Below, in pieces: positions 48,687-58,035 of a stretch of 64,000 nucleotides of DNA (within the stretch, counting starts at the first letter, position 1; each line of letters opens with the position of its first letter). The DNA is taken from the NCBI RefSeq assembly GCF_902829295.1, contig NZ_CADEPL010000005.1, forward strand, positions 1 to 64,000. Reading direction: 5' to 3'. A model generated the notes under the pieces. It did not search any database and was not told the DNA's origin. It saw only the letters and a program-made list of their open reading frames with translations. The translations under genes were made by a program, and so were the position numbers. Source of the stretch: Vogesella oryzae (GTDB taxonomy: Bacteria > Pseudomonadota > Gammaproteobacteria > Burkholderiales > Chromobacteriaceae).

Positions 48687-50068
48687 AGAACGACAACATC
48701 AACCACGCCGAAGCCGCGGCCGCCTTTTTGCAAGACCGCGAGCAGGCGCGCTGGCACGATTCCGCCATCTGGTGGGTGCGGCAGAAGCGCGATGCGCAGG
48801 CCAAACAGTTACCGGAATGGGAACAGCTGCGCAGCCTGGCGCAACAGATCAAGGCGCACACACTGTCGCGGCTGGACGAATACCTGGAGCAGTTCCAGCG
48901 CAACGCCGAGCACAACGGCGTCAGCGTGCACTGGGCGGCCGATGCCGACGAACACAACCGCATCGTGCACGGCATCCTGGCTGCGGCCAACGTGAAGAAG
49001 CTGGTGAAGTCGAAGTCAATGCTGACCGAGGAATGCGGGCTGAACCCGTATCTGGAGCAGCGTGGCATCGAGGTGATCGACACCGATCTGGGTGAGCGCA
49101 TCGTGCAGCTGCGCCACGAGCCGCCGAGCCACATCGTGATGCCGGCGATCCACCTCAAGAAGGAACAGATTTCGGAGTTATTCCATAAGGAGCTGGGCAC
49201 CGAGGCTGGCAACAACGACCCGACCTACCTCACCCATGCCGCGCGCGCCAACCTGCGCGAGCACTTCCTGACCGCCGATGCCGGCCTCACCGGCGTCAAC
49301 TTCGCCATCGCCGAAACCGGTGGCGTGGTGGTGTGTACCAACGAAGGCAACGCCGACCTCGGCACCGCGCTGCCACCGATACACATCGCCAGCATGGGTC
49401 TGGAAAAAATCATTCCGCGGCTGGAACACCTGGGCGTGTTCACCCGCCTGCTGGCACGTTCGGCCATCGGCTCGCCGATTACTACCTACACCTCGCACTT
49501 CCACCGCGCCCGGCCCGGTGGCCAGATGCACATCGTGATCGTCGACAACGGCCGCAGCGACATCCTCGGTAACGACGACTTCTACCAGAGCCTGCGCTGC
49601 ATCCGCTGCGGCGCCTGCATGAACACCTGCCCGGTGTACCGCCGCAGTACCGGCCACAGCTACAGCTACATCATTCCCGGCCCCATCGGTTCCACCCTGG
49701 GCCCCAGCCGCGACATCAAAAAGCACGGCAGCATGGCGTTTGCCTGCACCACCTGCGGCTCGTGCAGCAATGTCTGTCCGGTGAAAATCAACCTGCACGA
49801 GCAGCTGATCCTGCAGCGCAAACGCGCCTTCGATGCCGGCACGCTGAAGCCGGCCAAGAAAATGGGCCTGCTGGCGATGCGCTTCCTCACCCGGCACCCC
49901 AGTCTGATGGACGCCGGCGGCAAGGTGATGCGCAAGGTGGTGCCGATCCTGCCGCAGACGCTGACGCAGCACAGCGCGTGGAGCCGCCCGGGGCGGGAAC
50001 TGCCGGAGATGCCGGCACAGAGCTTCAAGGAAATGTGGCGCGCCCGCCAGGAGAAAAAACATGACTAG
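48683..50068 (+). CDS. lutB: Lactate utilization iron-sulfur protein LutB
   Basis: 461 residues. N-terminal LUD domain (VHWAADADEHNRIVHGILAAA, KSKSMLTEECGLN, ETGGVVVCTNEGNADLGT), then two 4Fe-4S motifs RCIRCGACMNTCPVYR and ACTTCGSCSNVCPVKI, and the LutB C-terminal domain. ATG overlaps the lutA stop and the 3' end overlaps lutC by 8 bp. GGAGGTG precedes the start. Confidence 0.96.
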   Translation: MKNDNINHAEAAAAFLQDREQARWHDSAIWWVRQKRDAQAKQLPEWEQLRSLAQQIKAHTLSRLDEYLEQFQRNAEHNGVSVHWAADADEHNRIVHGILAAANVKKLVKSKSMLTEECGLNPYLEQRGIEVIDTDLGERIVQLRHEPPSHIVMPAIHLKKEQISELFHKELGTEAGNNDPTYLTHAARANLREHFLTADAGLTGVNFAIAETGGVVVCTNEGNADLGTALPPIHIASMGLEKIIPRLEHLGVFTRLLARSAIGSPITTYTSHFHRARPGGQMHIVIVDNGRSDILGNDDFYQSLRCIRCGACMNTCPVYRRSTGHSYSYIIPGPIGSTLGPSRDIKKHGSMAFACTTCGSCSNVCPVKINLHEQLILQRKRAFDAGTLKPAKKMGLLAMRFLTRHPSLMDAGGKVMRKVVPILPQTLTQHSAWSRPGRELPEMPAQSFKEMWRARQEKKHD

Positions 50069-50627
50069 CCGCGAGCAAATTCTGGCCAATATTCGCCACA
50101 AGCGGCCGCAAGGCCCAGCCTTGCCGGACATCCACGCGGTGCCGTTCATCCGCTTTGATGACCTCTTTGCCGCCTTCAGCAACCTGATCGGCAACCTCGG
50201 TGGCAGTGCGGTACAGCTGCAGCCGGGCGAAAGCGTGCTGGACGCAGTACGCCAACGTTGGCCGCAACATGGCCGCCTGGTAGACCTGACCGCCGCCACA
50301 CAACCACAGACCGCCCAGCCGCACGACTGGCACGATGTCGACGTGGCGATTGTGCCCGGCGAGGTAGCGGTGGCGGAAAGCGCCGCGGTATGGGTAAGCC
50401 ATGCCGACAACCAGTGGCGCTCGCTGTACTTCCTCACCCAGAAGCTGGTACTGGTGGTGCCGCGCGATGCCATCGTCGATACCATGCGCGACGCCTACGA
50501 CCGCATCGCGATCCGCGAACACGGCTTCGGCAGCTTCATTTCCGGCAGCTCGCGCACTGCCGACATCGAACAAAGCCTGGTGATGGGCGCCCACGGCGCC
50601 ATGGCGGCGCTGGTGGTCTTCGTCTGA
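50061..50627 (+). CDS. lutC: Lactate utilization protein LutC
   Basis: 188 residues, LUD domain: REQILANIRHKRP at the N-terminus, VDVAIVPGEVAVAESAAVWVS, and the C-terminal SGSSRTADIEQSLVMGAHGAM signature. Completes the lutABC operon, which ends at 50651-50676. Lacks a neighbouring lactate permease or LutR regulator in this window. Confidence 0.95.
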   Translation: MTSREQILANIRHKRPQGPALPDIHAVPFIRFDDLFAAFSNLIGNLGGSAVQLQPGESVLDAVRQRWPQHGRLVDLTAATQPQTAQPHDWHDVDVAIVPGEVAVAESAAVWVSHADNQWRSLYFLTQKLVLVVPRDAIVDTMRDAYDRIAIREHGFGSFISGSSRTADIEQSLVMGAHGAMAALVVFV

Positions 50628-50650
50628 ATACTGTGTTGTTGCTTCTTGCT

Positions 50651-50676
50651 ACGGTCCTGCGGGACCGTTTTTTTTT
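50651..50676 (+). terminator. Terminator of lutABC
   Basis: ACGGTCC-TGCG-GGACCGT with eight T residues. Confidence 0.9.
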
Positions 50677-50694
50677 GCGGCCAACGTTGGCCGC
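50676..50694. repeat. TGCGGCCAAC palindrome fused to the lutABC terminator
   Basis: TGCGGCCAACGTTGGCCGC begins at the last T of the terminator tract, giving two hairpins in tandem. Confidence 0.88.
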
Positions 50695-50701
50695 CGCCAT
50701 G

Positions 50702-50730
50702 AAAAAAGCCACGATCTGCATCGTGGCTTA
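50702..50730 (-). terminator. Terminator of the DEAD-box helicase gene
   Basis: AAGCCACGAT-CTGC-ATCGTGGCTT; six T residues follow on the minus strand. Confidence 0.88.
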
Positions 50731-50748
50731 TTGGTGGCGGAGCAACGC

Positions 50749-52185
50749 TCAGCTGCGTTCCACCTTGTAGCGCGGCGGCAGCAACAGTGCCGGTACTTCG
50801 CGCTGCCGCTGCGGCAGCATGCGGCCGCCCAGCTTTTTCATTACCTTGCGGCCTTCGCCGTCATCTCGCTCGCGCGGTTTGTCCGCCGTCTGCAGCAGGC
50901 TGCGGCTGTGATCGCGTTCGCGTGGTTCACGCATTTCGCGTGGCTCGCGACGCTCGCGGCTGTCACGCGACTCGCGCAATTCACGACGGTCACGGTCTTC
51001 GCGCTCGCGACGGGGCGCAGCCTCGCCATTAGCTTCCTCGCGGCGGCCGCTGTAACCCTGCACCGTCTGCGGGGTCAGCGTCTGCTTGGTCAGCTTCTCG
51101 ATCGCCTCGTGCTGCTTGGTCTCATCCGGCGACATCAGCGAGATGGCGACACCGGAAGCGCCGGCACGACCGGTACGGCCGATACGATGCACGTAGTCTT
51201 CCGGCGAGTTGGGCATCTCGTAGTTGACCACGAACGGCAGCTCGGAAATATCCAGCCCGCGGGCCGCCACATCGGTGGCCACCAGCACTTTCACTTCACC
51301 GGCCTTGAAACGGGTCAGGGTTTCCAGACGGGCGCTCTGTGCCTTGTCGCCGTGGATGGCCTCGGCGGCATGGCCGTCACGCTTCAGGTCACGCGACAGC
51401 TGGTCGGCAGAAATCTTGGTGCGGCAGAACACGATCACCTGGCTCATGTCGCGCTCGCGGATCAGGTGCGACAGCAGGGCACGCTTGCGGTAACCGTCCA
51501 CCGCATACACCAGCTGTTCCACCTGGGCATTGGTGGAGTTCTGGCGCGCCACCTCCACCGTCTGCGGGTCGCGCATGAAATCGGCGGCCAACTTCTTGAT
51601 CTCCGGCGCGAAGGTCGCCGAGAACAGCAGCGTCTGGCGCTCCTTGGGCAGCATGGACATGATCTTGCGGATGTCCTGGATAAAGCCCATGTCCAGCATG
51701 CGGTCGGCTTCGTCCAGCACCAGCACGTCCACCTTGTTCAGCTGGATGGTTTTCTGCTGCACGTGGTCCAGCAGACGGCCCGGCGTGGCGATCACGATTT
51801 CGATACCGCGACGTAGTTCGGCCACCTGCGGGTCCATGTTCACGCCACCAAAAATGGTGGTGCTGCGCAGCGGCAGGTGTTTGGTGTAGGCCTTGGCGTT
51901 GACGCCGATCTGGTCGGCCAGCTCGCGGGTGGGCGACAGGATCAGCGCACGCACCGGGTGCATGGCCGGCGATACGCTGGGGTTGGCGAATTTTTTCAGA
52001 CGCTCGAGAATCGGCAACAAAAAGGCGGCAGTCTTGCCGGTACCGGTTTGCGCCGCGGCCAACAGGTCACGGCCGGACAGTACCAGCGGAATGGCCTTGG
52101 CCTGGATCGGGGTAGCTTCCGAGTACCCCATCTCGTCGATGGCACGCAGGATCTCGGGTGCCAGGCCTAGCTCGGCAAACGACAT
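50749..52185 (-). CDS. DEAD-box ATP-dependent RNA helicase, RhlE-like
   Basis: 478 residues. Q motif (FAELGLAPEILRAIDEMGYSEATPIQ), motif I AAQTGTGKT, Ia PTRELADQ, II VLDEADRMLDMGF, III SATF, V ATDVAARGLDI, VI HRIGRTGRAG. The C-terminal 90 residues are an Arg/Glu/Asp-rich tail with RE/RD repeats (RREREDRDRRELRESRDSRE) that probably binds RNA. The family remodels rRNA and mRNA. Start 52185 has GGAG upstream. Confidence 0.93.
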   Translation of the reverse strand: MSFAELGLAPEILRAIDEMGYSEATPIQAKAIPLVLSGRDLLAAAQTGTGKTAAFLLPILERLKKFANPSVSPAMHPVRALILSPTRELADQIGVNAKAYTKHLPLRSTTIFGGVNMDPQVAELRRGIEIVIATPGRLLDHVQQKTIQLNKVDVLVLDEADRMLDMGFIQDIRKIMSMLPKERQTLLFSATFAPEIKKLAADFMRDPQTVEVARQNSTNAQVEQLVYAVDGYRKRALLSHLIRERDMSQVIVFCRTKISADQLSRDLKRDGHAAEAIHGDKAQSARLETLTRFKAGEVKVLVATDVAARGLDISELPFVVNYEMPNSPEDYVHRIGRTGRAGASGVAISLMSPDETKQHEAIEKLTKQTLTPQTVQGYSGRREEANGEAAPRREREDRDRRELRESRDSRERREPREMREPRERDHSRSLLQTADKPRERDDGEGRKVMKKLGGRMLPQRQREVPALLLPPRYKVERS

Positions 52186-52295
52186 GTCAGGAACTCCAAT
52201 CGGTCCGCCGCCGCACGGTGGCAGCAGCAAACCTGTAAATCATTAAAAAGCGAAGCGCCGCCCTTGCACAAGGCGGCGCGCAAACTTGCGGCGGC

Positions 52296-53213
52296 TCAGC
52301 CGAACAGGCTGGCGACACTCACTAGCAGTACGACAAACAACCACAGCAGCACCGTGCGCCATACCAGCCCTACCGCGCTCTTCAGGTAGTTGGGATCGGC
52401 TTCGTCGCCCACGCCCAGTTCCGGACGGATGTTGAGGGTGTAGTTCTGGCGGACCGGATCACCCAGTCTCACGCCCAGCGCACCGGCTGCAGAGGCCAGC
52501 AGAATACCGGTCGCGTAATTGCCCCACGTCCGCGCCTGCGAACGCCAGCAGTAGACGGCATCCTCGAAGTCACCCATCACCGCAAAACTGATGGCAGTCA
52601 AACGCACCGGCATCCAGTCCAGCCACTCGCCGGCGCGACCGGCAAAGCGGCCAAACAGGTCATCGCTACCGCGATTACCCCACTTTTGCGCCAGCAGTTG
52701 GGCAAAGCGGTACAACACCGCACCACTCGGCCCCGGCATCAGCACAAACCAGAACATGGTACCGAACACATGGCGATAGCTATCCACCACGCCCTGCTCG
52801 ATCGCCAGACGCGACACCTCGCCGACCGATAGCTCGCTGGTCGGCTGGTTGATCCAGCTCGACAATGCCTGACGCGCCTCGAACTCGCGGCCCTCATTCA
52901 GCGCCAGCGAAATCTCGGAGAAATATCCGGAGAAATGGCGAAAGCCCATGGTGAGATACAGCAGCAGCACGTTCCAGACAAACGCCAGCAGCGGGCTGAT
53001 GGCATTCAGCAGGTAGTAGCCACCAACCGCCAGCAGCAAAGCCGGCACCATGGCGGCAAACCAGGCAAGCACCCCGTGGCGGTTGTAACCGGCATTCAGG
53101 GTGCGCTCGAGGTGATTGGCATAACGGATGAACAGCAGCCAGACGCGGTTGCGGTTACCGAGGGGACGCAGTTGCTCAAGAGCCAGTGCGGCGATCAGCG
53201 AAATCAGGGTCAT
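52296..53213 (-). CDS. CobD/CbiB-AmpE-like membrane protein
   Basis: 305 residues with about five hydrophobic segments, including LAWFAAMVPALLLAVGGYYLL and the C-terminal VLLWLFVVLLVSVASLFG. The N-terminus (SLIAALALEQLRPL) and VFGTMFWFVLMPGPSGAVLYRFAQLLAQKW match the AmpE/CobD-related family found in betaproteobacteria outside cobalamin clusters. No cobalamin gene is near, so an adenosylcobinamide-phosphate synthase role is unlikely. Confidence 0.82.
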   Translation of the reverse strand: MTLISLIAALALEQLRPLGNRNRVWLLFIRYANHLERTLNAGYNRHGVLAWFAAMVPALLLAVGGYYLLNAISPLLAFVWNVLLLYLTMGFRHFSGYFSEISLALNEGREFEARQALSSWINQPTSELSVGEVSRLAIEQGVVDSYRHVFGTMFWFVLMPGPSGAVLYRFAQLLAQKWGNRGSDDLFGRFAGRAGEWLDWMPVRLTAISFAVMGDFEDAVYCWRSQARTWGNYATGILLASAAGALGVRLGDPVRQNYTLNIRPELGVGDEADPNYLKSAVGLVWRTVLLWLFVVLLVSVASLFG

Positions 53214-53279
53214 GGATACGCGGATGGTTGTTGGTTACCCGCGGAGGAAGATACCACAAAACCGCCAGCGGGGCGGTGG

Positions 53280-53744
53280 CTAGGCAGACCCCAGGCGGCG
53301 CGAACCGCTGAGAGTCGAGGACAGGTTACCCTGGCGGCCGTAACCGGCAACAGCCTGGTTTGATGCTTTTAGCGAATCGAGCACCTCGGAAGCAAACTTC
53401 ATCCGCTCCTGGGCCAACTCGGCATTTACGTCGTTGAGCGCCTTCAGTTTGACCAGCCCTTTTTCCAGCGACTGCCACAACTGACGCACCTCGGATGGCG
53501 CCTGCTGCAACCATACCTGCCAATGGGCCGCATCGGTATAGCCGGCACGCTCCTGCATGCCAAGGCGCGCCTCGCGCGCGGCGGTCAGGTCATCCAGCTG
53601 GCGCAGCTTGGCATGCGCCATTTCCTCAAGATTGAAGGCGTCAAAACGTAAAATGGCCCGCTGTTCCTCCTCCAGCGTATGCTGCAGGGCGTCCAGCGCG
53701 GCCACTTCGGTCTGGCAAAGAGCCAGCAGGCTTTCTACATCCAT
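53280..53744 (-). CDS. flgN: Flagellar export chaperone FlgN
   Basis: 154 residues, largely helical (LLALCQTEVAALDALQHTLEEEQRAILRF ... LEEMAHAKLRQLDDL), the FlgN pattern. It chaperones hook-associated proteins FlgK and FlgL for type III export. The C-terminus ends AVAGYGRQGNLSSTLSGSRRLGSA. Follows flgM by 14 bp. Start at 53744; a TTG two codons upstream is possible. Confidence 0.88.
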   Translation of the reverse strand: MDVESLLALCQTEVAALDALQHTLEEEQRAILRFDAFNLEEMAHAKLRQLDDLTAAREARLGMQERAGYTDAAHWQVWLQQAPSEVRQLWQSLEKGLVKLKALNDVNAELAQERMKFASEVLDSLKASNQAVAGYGRQGNLSSTLSGSRRLGSA

Positions 53745-53758
53745 GATCAACCCCGGCC

Positions 53759-54046
53759 TTAGCCTGCCAGCAGTTCCTTGGCAGAGGCGATCAGGTTATC
53801 GGCAATGGCTTCCGGGTGAATGGTGAACTCACCGGAGGCGATAGCAGACTTGATGGCAGCCACTTTGTCGGCATCGAAGGCCGGCGAGCTGGCTGCGGAT
53901 TGCTCCATGCCCTGCAAGCGGCTGGCGAACGGATTGATCGCAACGCTTTCGCCGTCGGTACGTGCGCTAGCGTTTTCCGCCTTGCTCTGCGTACGGCTTG
54001 GGGCGGTAAAGCTGCTTGCAACCTTGCCCGAGTTGTCGATTTTCAT
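53759..54046 (-). CDS. flgM: Negative regulator of flagellin synthesis (anti-sigma-28) FlgM
   Basis: 95 residues. Disordered N-terminal half (MKIDNSGKVASSFTAPSRTQS), and the C-terminal sigma-28-binding helices (FDADKVAAIKSAIASGEFTIHPEAIADNLIASAKELL). It holds FliA inactive until exported through the completed hook. Own sigma-28 promoter upstream (54084-54110), giving the known feedback loop. Confidence 0.95.
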   Translation of the reverse strand: MKIDNSGKVASSFTAPSRTQSKAENASARTDGESVAINPFASRLQGMEQSAASSPAFDADKVAAIKSAIASGEFTIHPEAIADNLIASAKELLAG

Positions 54047-54083
54047 GATTCACCCGCCTGAAATCTTTTTACAGTTATACCTA

Positions 54084-54110
54084 TTATCGCCCGAAACTTC
54101 TGAAACTTGA
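54084..54110 (-). promoter_or_regulatory. Sigma-28 (FliA) promoter of flgMN
   Basis: On the minus strand TCAAGTTT-N11-GGCGATAA, close to the consensus TAAAGTTT-N11-GCCGATAA with exact spacing, 38 bp before the flgM ATG. Confidence 0.88.
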
Positions 54111-54118
54111 TGCTTTTT

Positions 54119-54793
54119 TTATGGCATCTGCACTGTCACACTGCCATCAGGCTCGGCAGTGGCAGAAACCACCTTGCCATTGCCGACCCGCACGTTCACC
54201 CGCTCTCCTGCGCCGGCATTGCCCAGTGCGGTGGCATCGCTGCTCACCGCAAAGCCGTCACCCTGTATCAGCAGTTTGACCGGCTGATTCATTTTGACCA
54301 CATACGGTGAGCGCACCTGCGATTCCGTCAACATGGTACCGGGCGGCAACGAGGTACGGACCATCTGCCCCAACACCAGTTTCTGGTCGCGGATACCCTG
54401 GCTGAGCTGCGAACGATTATTCACTGCGGCCAACCTGACATCATCGGCTTGCACGATGTCGCCGGCACGCAGCAGCCGGGTGGTCACCAGCACCAGCTGC
54501 AGCTCCCTGGCCACGACCGGAAGGTTGAGGCTCCAGCCCTGGTCGACACAACTAAGGGTCACGCTTTGCTGAGGACGGGCATTCCCGGCAGGCCAGGCAG
54601 CCTGTAGCGGTTGGCCGCATGCCGGCATCGCCGGTTTGCGGGCCTGCAATTTCAGCTGGTAGTTATAGCCATCCTCACCCTGCCGTGCTTGCAGAAACTG
54701 GTTGGCAACCTGCTCCATTTGCCGGCCGTTCTGTACCGCCGCCCACAACGGCAAAGGCAGCAACAACAAAGCTGCAATGATTGTCTGCTTCAT
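54119..54793 (-). CDS. flgA: Flagellar basal body P-ring formation protein FlgA
   Basis: 224 residues with a signal peptide (MKQTIIAALLLLPLPLWAA), so periplasmic chaperone of the P-ring protein FlgI. The SAF domain is visible in VVARELQLVLVTTRLLRAGDIVQADDVRLA and DQKLVLGQMVRTSLPPGTML, ending GSVTVQMP. First gene of the flgA-flgMN group; the remaining flagellar genes are not in the window. Confidence 0.93.
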   Translation of the reverse strand: MKQTIIAALLLLPLPLWAAVQNGRQMEQVANQFLQARQGEDGYNYQLKLQARKPAMPACGQPLQAAWPAGNARPQQSVTLSCVDQGWSLNLPVVARELQLVLVTTRLLRAGDIVQADDVRLAAVNNRSQLSQGIRDQKLVLGQMVRTSLPPGTMLTESQVRSPYVVKMNQPVKLLIQGDGFAVSSDATALGNAGAGERVNVRVGNGKVVSATAEPDGSVTVQMP

Positions 54794-54832
54794 CCGGCCA
54801 TTTTACCCCGCATCTGTAGCAATGGCAGAGAC

Positions 54833-54868
54833 AAAAAAACCGCGCTTTCGTTTCCGGAGCGCGGGTTT
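54833..54868 (-). terminator. Terminator of thrC
   Basis: AAACCGCGCT/AGCGCGGGTTT hairpin with one bulged G; seven T residues follow on the minus strand. Confidence 0.8.
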
Positions 54869-54885
54869 GCCGGGAGAAAACAGGA

Positions 54886-56292
54886 TCAGGCCAGTGCCTG
54901 ACGGATATAGGCTTTCACCTTGTCCGCATCTGCCTCGAACACCGTGACACGCTGTGGCAGCGCTTCCAGACCATCAAAGCCGTCCGGACGCGGCGCCTCG
55001 CGATTCAGCGCCTCGCGAATGGTATCGGCGAACTTGGCCGGCAGCGCGGTCTCCAGGCAGACAATGGTCTCGCCCGGCTGGCGCACTTCGCGTGCCACCT
55101 TGATACCATCGGCGGTGTGGGTATCCACCACCACGCCATCCTCGGCATCCACAGCGCGGATGGTCGCCAGCCGGTCGGCATGGCTACTGCTGCCGGAGAC
55201 AAAACCGAATTGCTCGCGTACCTGCGCCAGCTGGTCGGCCAGGTCAAAACCCTTGCCGCCATCGACCGCTGCCCACAGCGCCTTCACCTTGCTACCATCG
55301 CGGCCAACCAGATCGAACACGAAACGCTCGAAGTTGGACGCCTTGGAAATATCCATCGACGGGCTGGAGGTAACGTAGGTGTTGGCGGTGCCACGCGGCG
55401 TGTAACGACCGGTCTTGAAGAACTCGTCCAGCACGTCGTTTTCGTTGGTAGCCACGATCAGGCGCTCGATCGGCAAGCCCATCTGGCGGGCGATATGGCC
55501 GGCACAGACGTTGCCGAAGTTGCCGGACGGCACGCAGAAGCTGACTTTCTCGTCGTTGCTGCTGGTGGCGTTGAAATAACCCTTGAAGTAGTACACCACC
55601 TGCGCCACTACCCGCGCCCAGTTGATGGAGTTCACGGTGCCGATCTTGTACTGCGCCTTGAAGGCGTGATCGTTCTGCACCGCCTTCACGATGTCCTGGC
55701 AATCGTCGAACATGCCCTTGATGGCGATGTTGTGGATGTTGGTATCCTGCAGGCTGTACATCTGCGCGCGCTGGAACGAGCTCATCAGCCCGTCCGGACT
55801 CATCATGAACACGTTGATGTTCTGCTTGCCGCGCATGGCGTATTCGGCGGCTGAGCCGGTATCACCGGAAGTGGCGCCGACAATGTTCAGCTGCTCACCC
55901 TTCTTTGCCAGCACGTATTCGAACAGGTTGCCGAGGAACTGCATCGCCATGTCTTTGAACGCCAGCGTCGGGCCATTGGACAGCTCCAGGATCACCAGCC
56001 CGTCATGCAGACGCTTCACCGGCGTAATCTCCGCCGAGCCGTACACCTTGGCGGTGTAGGTGCGATCAAGAATATCCTTGAGGTCCGCTTCCGGAATATC
56101 GGTCGCAAACAGGCGGATCACTTCAAATGCCAGCTCGGCATAGGACAACTGCCGCCAGGCATCCAGCTCTTTGCGGCCAACCTGCGGGTAGCTTTCCGGC
56201 AATGCCAGACCGCCATCCGGCGCCAGGCCCATCAGGATGGTGTCGGAGAATTCGAGCGGCGCCATGCCGCCACGGGTACTGATGTATTTCAT
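54886..56292 (-). CDS. thrC: Threonine synthase
   Basis: 468 residues, long fold-type II PLP enzyme converting O-phosphohomoserine to threonine. MKYISTRGGMAPLEFSDTILMGLAPDGGLALPESYP at the start, PLP lysine in LAFKDMAMQFLGN near residue 108, GATSGDTGSAAE phosphate loop. Downstream of hom and a small lipoprotein gene, the usual threonine unit of Neisseriales. Confidence 0.97.
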   Translation of the reverse strand: MKYISTRGGMAPLEFSDTILMGLAPDGGLALPESYPQVGRKELDAWRQLSYAELAFEVIRLFATDIPEADLKDILDRTYTAKVYGSAEITPVKRLHDGLVILELSNGPTLAFKDMAMQFLGNLFEYVLAKKGEQLNIVGATSGDTGSAAEYAMRGKQNINVFMMSPDGLMSSFQRAQMYSLQDTNIHNIAIKGMFDDCQDIVKAVQNDHAFKAQYKIGTVNSINWARVVAQVVYYFKGYFNATSSNDEKVSFCVPSGNFGNVCAGHIARQMGLPIERLIVATNENDVLDEFFKTGRYTPRGTANTYVTSSPSMDISKASNFERFVFDLVGRDGSKVKALWAAVDGGKGFDLADQLAQVREQFGFVSGSSSHADRLATIRAVDAEDGVVVDTHTADGIKVAREVRQPGETIVCLETALPAKFADTIREALNREAPRPDGFDGLEALPQRVTVFEADADKVKAYIRQALA

Positions 56293-56293
56293 G

Positions 56294-56617
56294 TCATTCC
56301 ACCAGGGTATTCAGGCATTGCACGCCCACATTCAGCAGGCGGCCCTGCCACTTCGGCTCGCCCAGCAGGGCCTTGCCCTTGCTGGCGACTTCCCGCATTT
56401 CGTCATCACTGAGACTGGACACCAGCTTGTTGCTGGCACAGCCGCAGTAACTGTCCACCCGCTGCGGGGTGGACAGCAGCACGGGCAGCAAGGGCGTATT
56501 GTTGATCTTGCTGCGACAGGCCTCGCCCAGCTTCTGCTCGGCGACCGAGCGCGGCATCAACGTGGCGCAGCCTGCCAGCAGCAGGCACAACAACACGGCA
56601 ATGCTGTGCTTAGCCAT
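56294..56617 (-). CDS. Small lipoprotein, function unknown
   Basis: 107 residues. Signal with lipobox LAGC (lipidated Cys17); mature part has three further Cys (EACRSKINN, YCGCASNKL, VQCLNTLVE), probably disulfide-linked. It sits between hom (8-bp overlap) and thrC (1 bp apart), so it is expressed with the threonine genes. No link to threonine synthesis is evident. Confidence 0.82.
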   Translation of the reverse strand: MAKHSIAVLLCLLLAGCATLMPRSVAEQKLGEACRSKINNTPLLPVLLSTPQRVDSYCGCASNKLVSSLSDDEMREVASKGKALLGEPKWQGRLLNVGVQCLNTLVE

Positions 56618-57920
56618 TGAGTTCTTCCATGCGCAGACGCACCACCTTGCCGGCGACGCTATCCAGCGCCTCGATGGCGGCGATGGCCTTGTTGACCGCC
56701 TTTTCCACTACACGATGGGTCAGGATCACGATCTCGGCGGAACCATCGGCAACCGCGCCTTTCTGGATCAGCGCTTCGATGGAAATGCCGTTTTCGGCCA
56801 ACAGCCGGGTAATGTCGGCCATCACGCCGGCACGATCCGCCGCCTGGATGCGCAGATAGTAGCTGCTGACCACTTCCTCGATCGGCAGGATACGCAGGTC
56901 TTTCAGCTGGTCCGGCTGGAACGCCAAATGCGGGACACGGTGCCCCGGATCGGCAGTCATCAGACGGGTTACGTCCACCAGATCGGCCACCACGGCAGAA
57001 GCGGTCGGCAGTGCGCCGGCGCCCGGACCGTTGAACAGCGTCTGGCCAACGGCGTCGCCGCGCACCAGCACCGCGTTCATCACGCCGTTGACGTTGGCAA
57101 TCAGCTGGTCTTCCGGAATCAGCGTCGGATGCACACGCAGCTCGACGCCCTGCTCGGTACGACGGGTCAGACCGATCAGCTTCACGCGGTAGCCCAGCTC
57201 CTCGGCGTACTGGATGTCCTTGCCTTCCAGCTTGCTGATGCCTTCCAGATAGCAGTTGTCGAACTGCATCGGGATACCGAAGGCAATCGCCGCCATGATG
57301 GTGAGCTTGTGGCCGGCGTCGTGGCCTTCCACGTCGAAAGTCGGGTCGGCTTCGGCATAACCCAGCGCCTGCGCCTCTTTCAGCACATCGGCAAAGTCAG
57401 CACCCTTCTCGCGCATTTCGGTGAGGATGAAGTTGGAGGTGCCGTTGATGATGCCGGCCAGCCACTCGATACGGTTGGCCGACAGGCCTTCGCGCAGCGC
57501 CTTGATGATGGGGATGCCACCGGCCACCGCGGCCTCGAACGCCACCATCACGCCTTTTTCCTGGGCGCGGGCAAAGATCTCGTTGCCATGTACCGCCAAC
57601 AGTTTCTTGTTGGCCGTCACCACATGCTTGCCGTTGGCAATGGCCTGCAGCACCAGTTCCTTGGCCAAGGAGTCGCCACCGATCAACTCCACCACGATGT
57701 CCACGTCCGGGTTATTCACCACGGCAAACGGATCATCGGTTACGGTCACTTCCGGCCCCACCATTTCGCGGGCCAGTGCCACATTGCGGCGCGAAGCGAT
57801 GGTCAGGCGGATCTCGCGCCCGGCGCGGCGGCTGATTTCTTCCGCGTTGCGCTTCAATACGGTGGCGACACCGCCACCGACCGTCCCCACACCCATCAGG
57901 CCAATATTGATTGGCTTCAT
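56610..57920 (-). CDS. hom: Homoserine dehydrogenase
   Basis: 436 residues. NAD(P)-binding GLMGVGTVGGGVATVL at the N-terminus, catalytic core GIINGTSNFILTEMREKG and AYADPTFDVEGHDAGHKL-type segment, and a C-terminal ACT domain (YYLRIQAADRAGVMADITRLLAENGISI) for threonine feedback. Monofunctional; works with lysC in this window. Overlaps the lipoprotein gene. Confidence 0.97.
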   Translation of the reverse strand: MKPINIGLMGVGTVGGGVATVLKRNAEEISRRAGREIRLTIASRRNVALAREMVGPEVTVTDDPFAVVNNPDVDIVVELIGGDSLAKELVLQAIANGKHVVTANKKLLAVHGNEIFARAQEKGVMVAFEAAVAGGIPIIKALREGLSANRIEWLAGIINGTSNFILTEMREKGADFADVLKEAQALGYAEADPTFDVEGHDAGHKLTIMAAIAFGIPMQFDNCYLEGISKLEGKDIQYAEELGYRVKLIGLTRRTEQGVELRVHPTLIPEDQLIANVNGVMNAVLVRGDAVGQTLFNGPGAGALPTASAVVADLVDVTRLMTADPGHRVPHLAFQPDQLKDLRILPIEEVVSSYYLRIQAADRAGVMADITRLLAENGISIEALIQKGAVADGSAEIVILTHRVVEKAVNKAIAAIEALDSVAGKVVRLRMEELNG

Positions 57921-58015
57921 AGTTAAACTCCTCAGTTCTGTTTATTTGTCCCTGGATCAAGATGTCCAGCGGGGCCGGCCACACCGGCCCGACTCGGCAT
58001 CCTGCAGTCGCAACA

Positions 58016-58035
58016 AGGGGGCGCAAGCGCCCCCT
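58016..58035. terminator. Weak terminator-like hairpin after alaA
   Basis: AGGGGGCGC-AA-GCGCCCCCT hairpin in the alaA-hom gap; the minus-strand tail TTGTTGCG is a poor T tract, so readthrough into hom is likely. Confidence 0.45.

Noticed and set aside
52296-53213. Cobalamin synthesis role for the CobD/CbiB-like gene
   Set aside because: No cobalamin gene is nearby, and relatives in this context are general membrane proteins of the AmpE type.
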